Assembly: GCA_009684525.1 (NCBI GenBank)
Contig: WKKR01000001.1
Coordinates: 186,001 to 250,000, forward strand
DNA from: Geobacter sp.
Lineage (GTDB): Bacteria; Desulfobacterota; Desulfuromonadia; Geobacterales; DSM-12255
Reading direction: 5' to 3'
DNA length: 64,000 nt
A program made the translations under genes and the position numbers. Shown here piece after piece: positions 53,097 through 62,297 of the stretch (position 1 is its first letter; every line of letters starts with the position of its first letter). The notes under the pieces are model-generated. The model was not told the origin of the DNA and ran no database searches. It saw only the letters and a list, made by a program, of their open reading frames with translations.

Positions 53097-54344
53097 ATGA
53101 ATGAAACCTTGCTAAAAGTTGAAGGAGTTTCTAAGAAGTTCTGCCGATGCCTGAAAAGGTCTCTGTGGTATGGGATGCAGGACGTTAGCAGTGAACTGCT
53201 GGGGCGTCGACATGGGGGCAATGGCGAACTCCGACTTGACGAGTTTTGGGCTGTCAAGGACGTCAATTTTGAGTTGAAACGCGGTGAATGTCTGGGATTG
53301 ATCGGTCACAACGGTGCTGGCAAGACTACCCTCCTGCGCATGATTAATGGTCTGATCAAACCTGACCAAGGGAGGATCGAGGCGAGTGGCAAAATGGGTG
53401 CGCTTATCGCTCTAGGTGCCGGTTTTAACCCCATTCTGACGGGACGTGAGAATATTTATGTCAATGCATCGGTACTTGGTCTTTGCAAACGGGACATTGA
53501 TGAAAAGATTGACGAGATCATCGATTTTGCGGAGTTGGGAGAATTCATTGATTCGCCTGTACAGAGTTATAGCTCTGGGATGGTGGTCAGACTCGGTTTT
53601 GCGGTGGCGATTAAAACACAACCGGACGTTCTCCTTCTTGATGAAGTGCTTGCCGTAGGCGATATCAGTTTCCAGGTGAAGTGCTTTAATGCGCTAAGCT
53701 ATTTCAGGGACAGGGGTACTGCATTTGTTCTGGTCTCTCACAATATGCACCAGATATCACGATTTGCGGACAGGGTGCTATATTTAAATAAAGGTCAGGT
53801 TGTTAAGCTGGACAATGTGGATAGCTGCATTAAAAAATACCATCAAGACCTTGAGATGTTGGAGCCATTAATCGAAAACGGTTTTACATGTTGGGATAAA
53901 TCCATTGGCTCTGGAAAAGTCACCTTTATCGCTGGCAAGTTTTTAAATAGTAGGGGGGAAGAGGTGGTTGATATTCTAGCTGGGGATGGCGTGACCCTGG
54001 TGGTTGATTATCAAGTAATGGGAAAAATTCCACGAGACCCGTCCCTCGATATTCTGATTCGTGATCAGGATGGAGTATTGTTTCAAGGTACCAACAACGA
54101 TGCAGGACAACCATTTGGAGAAATTCCTGACAAGGGCAGTTTTCACGTGCATTTCCCATTTTTACCTGTAAATGTTAACTGGCTGGATTTCTTTTTCTGC
54201 TTGTTGGACAAAAATACGTGTGAAGTTTATGATTGGAAGCGGCACTTTCGGTTAAATATCAAAGGGAGGGATACCCATATCGGCAGATTGCACATACCGG
54301 TGCAATGGGATGTCAAACAAATGTTTCCGTTGGAACACCAATGA
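53097..54344 (+). CDS. wzt: Wzt-like ABC polysaccharide export ATPase with C-terminal sugar-binding domain
   Basis: A 415-residue protein: nucleotide-binding domain with Walker A GHNGAGKTT (about 69-77), an insertion typical of Wzt, signature YSSGMVVRLGFAVA (about 159) and Walker B VLLLDEVLAVGD; then a beta-sandwich C-terminal domain (about 265-410), which in Wzt reads the end-cap of the finished glycan. This suggests a polymer with a specific terminal group and export by the ABC-dependent route. A+T content rises from here. Confidence 0.92.
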   Translation: MNETLLKVEGVSKKFCRCLKRSLWYGMQDVSSELLGRRHGGNGELRLDEFWAVKDVNFELKRGECLGLIGHNGAGKTTLLRMINGLIKPDQGRIEASGKMGALIALGAGFNPILTGRENIYVNASVLGLCKRDIDEKIDEIIDFAELGEFIDSPVQSYSSGMVVRLGFAVAIKTQPDVLLLDEVLAVGDISFQVKCFNALSYFRDRGTAFVLVSHNMHQISRFADRVLYLNKGQVVKLDNVDSCIKKYHQDLEMLEPLIENGFTCWDKSIGSGKVTFIAGKFLNSRGEEVVDILAGDGVTLVVDYQVMGKIPRDPSLDILIRDQDGVLFQGTNNDAGQPFGEIPDKGSFHVHFPFLPVNVNWLDFFFCLLDKNTCEVYDWKRHFRLNIKGRDTHIGRLHIPVQWDVKQMFPLEHQ

Positions 54345-54375
54345 TGACCTTAAATGATATTTTGAAGATAATATT

Positions 54376-55680
54376 GTGAATATACTATTTCTCACTTCAG
54401 CAGCTCCTGATAAGTCTGGATTTTTTACCACAGAAAAACGCCCTCCGATCGGCCTTGGCTATCTTATTTCTGTTGTAAAGCAAGCCGGCCATCAAGTCTT
54501 TTTTAGTGATGAGTACCTAAAGCCTACCAATATTCTGGAAACTGACTTTCTTGTACGCAACAACATTGAGCTGGTCGGAATCTATGCTAATACCATCTGC
54601 TATGATGCAACGCTCTCCATGTTCAGGTCGTTACATCGTAAGCGAGAGCAAAAAGAGTGGAATGGGCGAATAATTGTGGGCGGTCCACATACATCCGTAG
54701 GCTGGGAAGAGATTCCCGACTATGTAGACCGAATAGTAATTGGCGAAGGAGAAATCTCAGTCCCCAAAATCATAAACGGAGGAATTGGCGAACGTTTGGT
54801 TATTGGAGAGAAAGTTGAAGATCTTGATTCCTTGCCGTTACCGGCATGGGAGGAGTTCATTCACCGCCCATATGACTGGACTCACCCATGGTATCCTTCA
54901 TATCCGGTTTACACATTCAACACGAGTCGCGGCTGCCCTTTCGACTGCACCTTTTGTTCTGTCAAATCCATATGGGGAAAAAGCTACCGCTACATGTCCG
55001 CCGAACGTGTCGTTCACGACATTGAACACATGATCCGCTACTATGGTGCACGAGGGATCTACTTCAGAGAGGATCATTTTACCCTCAACAAGAAGAGGAC
55101 GGTAGAATTTTGCGAACTCTTGCTCAGGAAAAAAATCAGGATTGACTGGTTCTGCGAGACGCGTGTAGATCAGTTAAACGATTATGATTACCAGAAGCTG
55201 ATGGCGGATGCCGGGTGCCGGGTCTTCTATATCGGTGTTGAAAGCGGCAGTTCTCGGATGTTGGAGTTTTATCGCAAAGGGGAGACCCGTGAACAGTTTA
55301 TCCGGGCTTTTGAAATAGCCAGAAAAGTTGGGATAAAGACCTATGCTAGTTTTGTTGTTGGGGTTCCAACCGAAACCGAAGATGATCTTAGGCAAACTGA
55401 AGATCTGATAAAGGTTTGTAACCCAGATTATATTGGGAAGAATGTCTATCTAGGGATTCCAGGAAGCGAGCTGTACGACTTTGTTCGGGAAAATAATATG
55501 TATGAGTTCGAGGATAATAAGCACATCCTATATCCTGTGGGTTTTAAGAGGAATGCGTTAAAATATTATGGGAAGAACAGCTATCTTGACCTGTATGAGT
55601 TGCCGTCTGCATTCTCACATATCATAAAATTGTTAAATAAATCTATGCAGTGTCGACTTAAATCAGTTTTGTTCCGGTGA
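54376..55680 (+). CDS. B12-binding radical-SAM protein
   Basis: A 434-residue enzyme with an N-terminal cobalamin-binding domain (about 1-140) and a radical-SAM domain with cluster motif SRGCPFDCTFCSV (Cys near 190, 194, 197) and an Elp3/MiaB-like fold segment FYIGVESGSSRMLEFYRKGE. Such enzymes often methylate unactivated carbons. Placed among glycosyltransferases and a polysaccharide exporter, it may modify a sugar or lipid carrier (inference). GTG start; no strong ribosome-binding site. Confidence 0.88.
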   Translation: MNILFLTSAAPDKSGFFTTEKRPPIGLGYLISVVKQAGHQVFFSDEYLKPTNILETDFLVRNNIELVGIYANTICYDATLSMFRSLHRKREQKEWNGRIIVGGPHTSVGWEEIPDYVDRIVIGEGEISVPKIINGGIGERLVIGEKVEDLDSLPLPAWEEFIHRPYDWTHPWYPSYPVYTFNTSRGCPFDCTFCSVKSIWGKSYRYMSAERVVHDIEHMIRYYGARGIYFREDHFTLNKKRTVEFCELLLRKKIRIDWFCETRVDQLNDYDYQKLMADAGCRVFYIGVESGSSRMLEFYRKGETREQFIRAFEIARKVGIKTYASFVVGVPTETEDDLRQTEDLIKVCNPDYIGKNVYLGIPGSELYDFVRENNMYEFEDNKHILYPVGFKRNALKYYGKNSYLDLYELPSAFSHIIKLLNKSMQCRLKSVLFR

Positions 55681-55740
55681 AAGATTGGGATGCACTTGTG
55701 ATTATTCGGCGGATTCTTGTTCGGGGCTTGAGGATCTAAT

Positions 55741-56691
55741 ATGAGTACACATTTGGTTTCGGTCCTTATGGCTGTTCATAACGGTCAGGAATTCCTACAG
55801 GAAGCAATCGACAGCATTTTGAAGCAGATTTACCAAAATATTGAACTGATTGTTGTTGACGACGCTTCCACAGACAGCAGTCCAGAGATTCTGCGAAATG
55901 TAATCGATCATCGTCTCCGCATTATCACCATGAGCAGTAACGTTGGGCTTGTTGACGCCCTTAACCTTGCACTGTCCCAAGCACGGGGTGGCCTGATTGC
56001 TCGCATGGATGCCGACGACGTTGCGCATTCGGAGCGGTTGGCTCTGCAGGTTAAAAAAATGAGCAGTGACCCGTCATTGGTGCTGCTAGGGACGTCCGTT
56101 GAGTATATCGACGCCCAGGGGCGACTTCTTCATATTGAAACCTTCAACACCGATAATATGGCACTCCAGAGAATTCTGGCAGAAGAAGGCAATCATTTCT
56201 GCCATTCCAGTGTGATGATGAGAACCGAGGCGGTCCGTAAGGTTATGGGGTATCGCAGCATTGCTGGAAGATATGCGCAAGACTACGATTTGTGGTTGCG
56301 TCTGGCCGAAGTTGGAACTGTCGCAAACCTGCCGGAACCGTTGCTCCGTTACCGTGTTCATGAGGGCCAACTCTCCTTTCAGAAGCTTGTACCCCAGCGT
56401 CGTTCGGCCGAAATATATAAAGTGCTTGCAAGGCAAAGGCGTCTCACTGGGCGTGAAGATTATCAGGCAGCTTTCAAAGAGGTGGATACCAGAAAAAGAG
56501 TGTTGAGACACGCCGTTGTTGGTGATCTTCTTCGTTTGTGCGATCTCTTTGCCCGAATGGGGCGGACTGACCGGGTATTTTTCATGCATATGAGAGCATT
56601 TTTGATAGCGCCGTTTAGCCCGCTTATCATTAGTTTGATGCGCAACTGCATCCGCAGGCGGATTAGCTCACTGAGCACGATGTGGCATTGA
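55741..56691 (+). CDS. Family 2 glycosyltransferase
   Basis: The 316-residue enzyme starts with VSVLMAVHNGQEFLQEAIDS, the GT2 nucleotide-binding strand-helix, then VVDDASTD and a DXD motif ARMDADDVA (about 80-88), with an acceptor-side segment around YRVHEGQLSF. It is a soluble cytosolic sugar transferase of the polysaccharide cluster. Specificity unknown. Confidence 0.9.
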   Translation: MSTHLVSVLMAVHNGQEFLQEAIDSILKQIYQNIELIVVDDASTDSSPEILRNVIDHRLRIITMSSNVGLVDALNLALSQARGGLIARMDADDVAHSERLALQVKKMSSDPSLVLLGTSVEYIDAQGRLLHIETFNTDNMALQRILAEEGNHFCHSSVMMRTEAVRKVMGYRSIAGRYAQDYDLWLRLAEVGTVANLPEPLLRYRVHEGQLSFQKLVPQRRSAEIYKVLARQRRLTGREDYQAAFKEVDTRKRVLRHAVVGDLLRLCDLFARMGRTDRVFFMHMRAFLIAPFSPLIISLMRNCIRRRISSLSTMWH

Positions 56692-56751
56692 TAAGATAAA
56701 TATTGCGGATAGCCATGAATTCGGGATCTGTTTGGAGCGTCTGAAAATCCA

Positions 56752-57627
56752 ATGGCAAAAGCAAAATTCAGGATAGTTGCAATAATCTCGGCATATAATG
56801 AAGAAGATGTCATCTATCAGGTTATCGGTGACCTTGTTCAGCAGAATATTGAAGTATATCTGATTGACAACCGGTCAAAAGACCGGACAGTTGAGGAGGC
56901 GTCCAGATGGTTGGGGAGGGGGCTTATTGGTTTTGAAACTTTCCCCCCTGAAATCGGTAGCGACCAGGAGAGTGAAAGGTTTGTCTGGACCGATATCTTG
57001 AAGCGGAAAGAGCAATTGGCTTTGGAACTTGGGGCTGACTGGTACATTCACCATGACGCAGATGAATTTCGTGAATCACCATTTCCGTTGGTTTCTCTGT
57101 ATTCCGGTATAAAACTGGCCGATTTTTTCGGATTCAATGCAATTGATTTCGCCTTGCTCAATTTCCGGCCCACAAATAATGATTTCACCAAGGAGGATGA
57201 TGTCAGAAAGCAGCTTGTCTCCTTCGACTGGGGGGCAGATTTTGACAGTTTGCAGATCAAGTCGTGGAAAAACAGCGGAAATCCTGTAGATTTAACCACT
57301 CATGGCGGGCATTCGGTACTGTTTCCGCATCGCCGAATTTTCCCGCTTAAATTTGTTCTACGCCATTATCCGATCCGTAGTCAGCTGCATGGAATGGAGA
57401 AAGTGCTTAATAACAGAAAAATGCGTTTTGTGGAAGAAGAGCGGTGTAAGGGGTGGCATCTGCAATATGACAGCATCGATGAGGAATATGATTTCCTGTA
57501 CAAACCGGAAAACCTTCATAAGTATCATCCTGTCTTCACCCGGCTGCAGATCCTATGGTTCAGGCTTGTAAACGGCGTGAGAATGCTGTTTAGGTATTTA
57601 TCTGAATCACTATCGGGGCATCACTGA
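56752..57627 (+). CDS. Family 2-type glycosyltransferase (HDADEF motif)
   Basis: A 291-residue GT-A-like protein. It starts RIVAIISAYNEEDVIYQVI, has IEVYLIDNRSKDRT and a metal motif IHHDADEF (about 102-109), and a C-terminal region rich in basic and aromatic residues (FVLRHYPIRSQLHG). This is the GT2 subgroup that lacks the usual second half. It begins 61 bases after the previous gene. Confidence 0.82.
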   Translation: MAKAKFRIVAIISAYNEEDVIYQVIGDLVQQNIEVYLIDNRSKDRTVEEASRWLGRGLIGFETFPPEIGSDQESERFVWTDILKRKEQLALELGADWYIHHDADEFRESPFPLVSLYSGIKLADFFGFNAIDFALLNFRPTNNDFTKEDDVRKQLVSFDWGADFDSLQIKSWKNSGNPVDLTTHGGHSVLFPHRRIFPLKFVLRHYPIRSQLHGMEKVLNNRKMRFVEEERCKGWHLQYDSIDEEYDFLYKPENLHKYHPVFTRLQILWFRLVNGVRMLFRYLSESLSGHH

Positions 57628-57628
57628 T

Positions 57629-58603
57629 ATGAATGACGAACACTCGGTAATAATTCCCATGAGCGAACCGACTGTAACGGTCATCATGCCAGCCTATAAT
57701 CATGAACAATATGTTGGCGAGGCTATTGAGAGTGTGCTTAAACAGACTTTTACCAATTTTGAGTTAATAATAATTAACGACGGGTCTACAGATGGTACCG
57801 CCGCAAAGGTTCAAAGTTATGCCGACCCCCGCATCCGCTATTATGAGCAGGAGAACAGGGATGCCTATCATGTGCTTAACAGGGGGCTCGGGCTTGCCAG
57901 GGGGAGGTATGTATCCATCATCAACTCAGATGATCTCTATGCTGCTGAAAGGTTGTCTTTCCTTGTTGACTGTATGCGACAGAGCAATTGCAATTTCATT
58001 ATCACAGATGTCGAATTGATCGGAGATGATTCACTTCCGATCGATGACCAAAACCATTGGTTCCATCAATGGTTCGGGCGGCTCAAGGATATATTCGGTC
58101 AGTCTGCTTCTGTTGAAAGTGCACTGCTTTCAGGCAATCTTGCTGTGAGCAGTTCAAACTTTTTTTTTGATCGAGACGCAGCGGTCAAGGTCGGACTTTT
58201 CAGACAATATCGTTACGCTCATGACTATGATTATGCATTAAGGGCACTGAAAGTATATGGAAGGGGCTTTGTTTTTTATCCGGGCAAAAAGCTTGTCTCA
58301 TACAGGGTGCACGGCAGTAATACGATCAGGGAATCTACGGGGGCAATCTATGAGGAAACATTGTCGGTATTGATTGATTATGTGACTGGAACGATATCAA
58401 ACAATGAAGACAAGGCCTTTGTCAGCAAGGTGTTGAAGCTGATGGGCGAGACGAGCATCTTCGAGCTGAAGAAAAGAGACTCTGCCATCAAAACCCTGAA
58501 CAGTTTAACTGGCACAGTCAGCTGGAAAATTACCGAACCGTTGAGATCATTGGGTAAATTATTAAATATTAACAGGAATGGACAGGATTGTGGTTTCTCC
58601 TAA
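57629..58603 (+). CDS. Family 2 glycosyltransferase
   Basis: A 324-residue enzyme with VTVIMPAYNHEQYVGEAIES (about 16-35), IINDGSTDGT and the metal motif IINSDDLY (about 94-101; DXD replaced by NSDD), and a C-terminal helical stretch (about 275-324). It starts 2 bases after the previous gene and overlaps the next by 26 bases, showing an operon. Confidence 0.9.
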   Translation: MNDEHSVIIPMSEPTVTVIMPAYNHEQYVGEAIESVLKQTFTNFELIIINDGSTDGTAAKVQSYADPRIRYYEQENRDAYHVLNRGLGLARGRYVSIINSDDLYAAERLSFLVDCMRQSNCNFIITDVELIGDDSLPIDDQNHWFHQWFGRLKDIFGQSASVESALLSGNLAVSSSNFFFDRDAAVKVGLFRQYRYAHDYDYALRALKVYGRGFVFYPGKKLVSYRVHGSNTIRESTGAIYEETLSVLIDYVTGTISNNEDKAFVSKVLKLMGETSIFELKKRDSAIKTLNSLTGTVSWKITEPLRSLGKLLNINRNGQDCGFS

Positions 58604-59735
58604 AGTATGCGTCATCGTAGTCACCTGGAACAAGAAAAGCTTTGTCACTGCTTTGGTGGGACAGTTACAGGGGGTCAACTATCCGAACTATGACATTGTG
58701 GTAGTTGACAACGCTTCTTCAGACGGTACATCTGAAGAGATTGCCAGACTGTATCCCGGCGTTAGGATGATTCGTAATAGTGAGAATCTGGGAGGAACTG
58801 GCGGGTTTAATACCGGGCTTGTGCATGCACTGCAAACAGGTGTCTATCAATATGTCTGGTTATTGGATGATGATGTTTCAATATCTCCAGATGCCCTCCT
58901 TGAGCTTGTTTTGGTTCTCGAAGGTAACTGTCGCATCGGTATAGCCGGTTCAGCCATGTTTGACAGCAGCAGCCCGGAACGGTTGATAGAAATTGGCAAT
59001 TTCATCGATTTGAAGCGTGGCAGGTTTAGTGGCAACTGTCGGTACTCAGATTCGACAAGTTGCGATCAAGATATATATTTTGTCGATTCAGTTTCGGCTT
59101 GTTCCATGTGCGTTCCTGTTGAGGCAATCATGTCGGTCGGTATCTGGGACGATTATTTTTTCCTTTATTGTGATGATGTTGACTGGAATATCAGATTTAG
59201 AAAGAAAGGTTATCTTGTCGCTGCAGTTCCAAAGTCAAAGATATGGCATATGCCATGGGAATTTAAGTCCGGATTTAACACCGTCTATTATGCTACCAGG
59301 AACAAGCTGTATCTACTGAACAAGCATCTGCAAGGGTTTGAAAAAATCTTTGGGCTTTTCTATGCACAGGCTGCGGCGCTCTATTTTTCCCTGAGATTTA
59401 TATTTAAGAAACAGTTTTTTGCGTCCCTGTTGATGCTGCAGAGCGTGATTGACTACCTCCAGCGGAAGAGCGGAAAATTTGCAGATAATGAACTATTGGC
59501 AAGACTAGAAACTTCTGCCTTGCACAAGTCATATCATATATGGCTTTTTATGGTATTAAAGATCACCTTACTCAATGTAGAGGTAATGGCAAAAGTGGGC
59601 TATGGCAGGGTGGCTGGCACCTTTATAGAGTCTGCAAGAATTGTATTCAGCTATATGCCATGGAGGCATAGATTGAAGATTATTAAAACAATAAATGATT
59701 TCTATTTGTGGAGAAGTCAAAACCATGTCAGGTAA
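58578..59735 (+). CDS. Family 2 glycosyltransferase, rhamnosyl/galactofuranosyl-type
   Basis: A 385-residue GT2 enzyme: VCVIVVTWNKKSFVTALV, IVVVDNASSDGT, the NLGGTGGFNTGL motif (about 72-83) and DDD metal motif (WLLDDDVSI, about 97), with FLYCDDVDWNIRFRKKGY near residue 195. NLGGTGGFN together with DDD is typical of GlfT-like and WbbL-like transferases. A galactofuranosyl role would fit the UDP-galactopyranose-mutase-like gene downstream (inference). Confidence 0.88.
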   Translation: MDRIVVSPKVCVIVVTWNKKSFVTALVGQLQGVNYPNYDIVVVDNASSDGTSEEIARLYPGVRMIRNSENLGGTGGFNTGLVHALQTGVYQYVWLLDDDVSISPDALLELVLVLEGNCRIGIAGSAMFDSSSPERLIEIGNFIDLKRGRFSGNCRYSDSTSCDQDIYFVDSVSACSMCVPVEAIMSVGIWDDYFFLYCDDVDWNIRFRKKGYLVAAVPKSKIWHMPWEFKSGFNTVYYATRNKLYLLNKHLQGFEKIFGLFYAQAAALYFSLRFIFKKQFFASLLMLQSVIDYLQRKSGKFADNELLARLETSALHKSYHIWLFMVLKITLLNVEVMAKVGYGRVAGTFIESARIVFSYMPWRHRLKIIKTINDFYLWRSQNHVR

Positions 59736-60852
59736 GACAGCTGTTCTTTATGCCACTTGTTATCTGGACGTAAGTGGTGTCACAAAAATCAATTTTGATA
59801 TTTTGAAAAATCTCAAGCAAGCCGGTTTCGATATTCATGTATGTGTAACAGACGACGACAGTCACCTGATTAACAATTGGGATCTTTTCTTTCATCTGTA
59901 TATCAAGAAACCTTTTAAATTGAGAAGGTCAACGGGTCCCCTGTTTGATGTCTTTTGTGATTACTTAGATAAAAACAATATTTCATGCATATACAATACG
60001 CATTCGCTGTGGCTCTATGAGCAGAGCGGAATGTTGAAGAAAAGATTCCCTCATCTGAAAATCGTGGACTCCCTGCATGTTCTGGAACCTTACTGTTTCA
60101 GGGGAGGGTATCCGGACATCAGCGCCAACAGGCATATTCACCAGAATATCGACCGGTCAATTCTGATCTCTGAAGATTTGAAAAAGCACATAATCAATAA
60201 TTACGATGTTGATCTTGCAAAACTATGCGTTGTAAGAAATGGTATCGACACTGATAAATTCAGGCAGCAGGAATGCTATAAAGACAAGTTTAAGCAAGAA
60301 CTTGGATTGAATCGAGATGATAAGCTGATTGGGTTTGTTGGAAGGTTGACCCATCAGAAACGCCCGCTTCTTTTCCTTGAGACAGCCTTGAGCATAGCCA
60401 AATCCGAAAAAAACTCCTATTTTTATATGATTGGCGATGGTGAACTGTGCAGCAGTGTTACTGCATTCATAGCAGGCAATAAATTGCAGCGACGGGTTTT
60501 TCATTTCGGGCAGAGAAACGATATCGATTTTGTATTCAACTCCACCGATATCCTCATGCAGCCATCCGCATATGAAGGTGCTCCTTTGACTATTCTAGAA
60601 GCGTTGGCAACAGGGGTAACAGTGGTGTCTTCGGACGTAGGCGCAATTCGCGAATATGTCGGTCAGTGCAGCGTATTGGTGCCGCGAACAAGTGAAGCGA
60701 TCGAGTCAGAGCTGTTTTTCGCTGAAGTGCTTGCAAAGCTTGATTCTCCTGCTGACCCGGAACATGGATGCAGGTATGTGCGCGAAAACTATGATCTCAA
60801 AATTACCAGTCAACAATATCAGCAGATACTTTTGGATGTTCTTTCAGGTTGA
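59725..60852 (+). CDS. Family 4 glycosyltransferase (GT-B)
   Basis: The 375-residue protein has the C-terminal GT4 domain with IGFVGRLTHQKRPLLFLETAL-type donor-binding strand (about 210-230), and the E-x7-E motif in PSAYEGAPLTILEALATGVTVV (about 285-305), the hallmark of retaining GT4 enzymes. The start at 59725 has GGAGAAG upstream and overlaps the previous gene by 11 bases. Last gene of the AT-rich block. Confidence 0.9.
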   Translation: MSGKTAVLYATCYLDVSGVTKINFDILKNLKQAGFDIHVCVTDDDSHLINNWDLFFHLYIKKPFKLRRSTGPLFDVFCDYLDKNNISCIYNTHSLWLYEQSGMLKKRFPHLKIVDSLHVLEPYCFRGGYPDISANRHIHQNIDRSILISEDLKKHIINNYDVDLAKLCVVRNGIDTDKFRQQECYKDKFKQELGLNRDDKLIGFVGRLTHQKRPLLFLETALSIAKSEKNSYFYMIGDGELCSSVTAFIAGNKLQRRVFHFGQRNDIDFVFNSTDILMQPSAYEGAPLTILEALATGVTVVSSDVGAIREYVGQCSVLVPRTSEAIESELFFAEVLAKLDSPADPEHGCRYVRENYDLKITSQQYQQILLDVLSG

Positions 60853-60895
60853 GTTACCCATAAAATATCTCTAGAGTTGCAACTTGGGATCCCTT

Positions 60896-62251
60896 ATGAA
60901 AATCCTTATCATCGGTGCCGGGCCGTGTGGCCTTGGGGCGGCATACTATCTGGACAAGCTGGGCCATGCGGACTGGCGGATTCTTGAACGGAGCGACCAT
61001 GTCGGCGGGCTTTCCGCCTCTTTTCAGGACAGCAGCGGGTTCACCTGGGATGTGGGGGGGCATGTCCTGTTCTCGCACTACGATTACTTCGACTGCGCGG
61101 TCGAGGAGTCGCTGGGGGATTCATATTACGAGCATCTGCGCGAGAGCTGGGTCCACATCCTCGGCACTTGGGTCCCGTACCCGTTCCAGAACAACATCCG
61201 GCACCTCCCGGATGAAGCTTTGCAGGAGTGCCTTCTGGGTCTGCGGTCGCTGTCCGGCAACCCCTCCTTAGCCGCAAATTTCCGGGAGTGGATGGAGTCT
61301 GTATTTGGCGCCGGGATAGTCAAGTATTTCATGGAGCCATACAACAATAAGGTTTGGGGGATGCCGCTCGAATCGATGAGCAGGGAGTGGATCGGTGAGC
61401 GGGTCAGTGTGGTGGACCTTGGCCGGATCGAACGGAACATTGCGGAGCAGCGCGACGATGTCAGCTGGGGGCCGAACAACCGGTTCCGGTTCCCACGGCA
61501 CGGTGGCACCGGAGCGATCTTCGAGGGGATCGTGCGGCCTTTCAGGGACAGGATCCGCTTCGGTTCCGAGGTGATCGGGATCGATCTTGACCGGAAATCC
61601 GTGACCTGTTCGGACGGTTCGGTCCATTCCTATGACCTGCTGATCAATACCTCCCCGCTCGACCTGTTCGTTACAAGATCCCGTGCCGTCCCTGATCAGG
61701 TCCTGGACGCCTGCCGGGATCTTGTCCATAACAGCGGATTGATCGTCGGGCTCGGCTTTTCCGGACATCGGGTCGATCCGAAATGCTGGATGTATTTCCC
61801 CGAGGATACCTCTCCCTTCTACCGGGTCACCAACTTTTACAACTATTCTCCGTACAACGTTCCGGGTGGCGATGTCGGCAGATTCTTCTCCCTGATGTGC
61901 GAAACTACCTATTCTCAGCATAAGCCTGTGGAGCGTTCGACAATTATCGATTCGACCATCGATGGTCTGGTCAACTCGGGGATGATCGAACCCAGACAGG
62001 GAAAAGATATTGCCAGCAGCTATCTCATCGATATCCCGTATTCCTACCCGGTTCCATCATTGGGAAGGGACCGGGCCATCGCCCTTATAAACCCCTTCCT
62101 GGAGTCAAAGGGGGTGTATTCACGCGGGCGTTTCGGCGGGTGGAAATACGAGGTCGGGAACATGGACCATTCGTTCATGCAGGGGGTTGAGGTCGTCGAC
62201 CTGATTCTGAGTGGAACTCCGGAGAAGACCTACCCAGGGGGGAAAGCATAG
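60896..62251 (+). CDS. FAD-dependent UDP-galactopyranose-mutase-like / amine-oxidase-fold protein
   Basis: A 451-residue flavoprotein: FAD-binding motif ILIIGAGPCGLGAAYYLD (3-20), then DHVGGLSASF and the DVGGHVLFSHYDYFD segment, resembling UDP-galactopyranose mutase and protoporphyrinogen-oxidase-fold proteins of sugar loci. It probably modifies a nucleotide sugar, perhaps supplying galactofuranose. G+C content returns to the normal level here, unlike the preceding genes. The ATG at 60896 is preferred to a TTG four codons earlier. Confidence 0.8.
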   Translation: MKILIIGAGPCGLGAAYYLDKLGHADWRILERSDHVGGLSASFQDSSGFTWDVGGHVLFSHYDYFDCAVEESLGDSYYEHLRESWVHILGTWVPYPFQNNIRHLPDEALQECLLGLRSLSGNPSLAANFREWMESVFGAGIVKYFMEPYNNKVWGMPLESMSREWIGERVSVVDLGRIERNIAEQRDDVSWGPNNRFRFPRHGGTGAIFEGIVRPFRDRIRFGSEVIGIDLDRKSVTCSDGSVHSYDLLINTSPLDLFVTRSRAVPDQVLDACRDLVHNSGLIVGLGFSGHRVDPKCWMYFPEDTSPFYRVTNFYNYSPYNVPGGDVGRFFSLMCETTYSQHKPVERSTIIDSTIDGLVNSGMIEPRQGKDIASSYLIDIPYSYPVPSLGRDRAIALINPFLESKGVYSRGRFGGWKYEVGNMDHSFMQGVEVVDLILSGTPEKTYPGGKA

Positions 62252-62297
62252 TGGTGTACGAGCGGAAACATCACGATCAGTGCTGGGAAATATCAGA

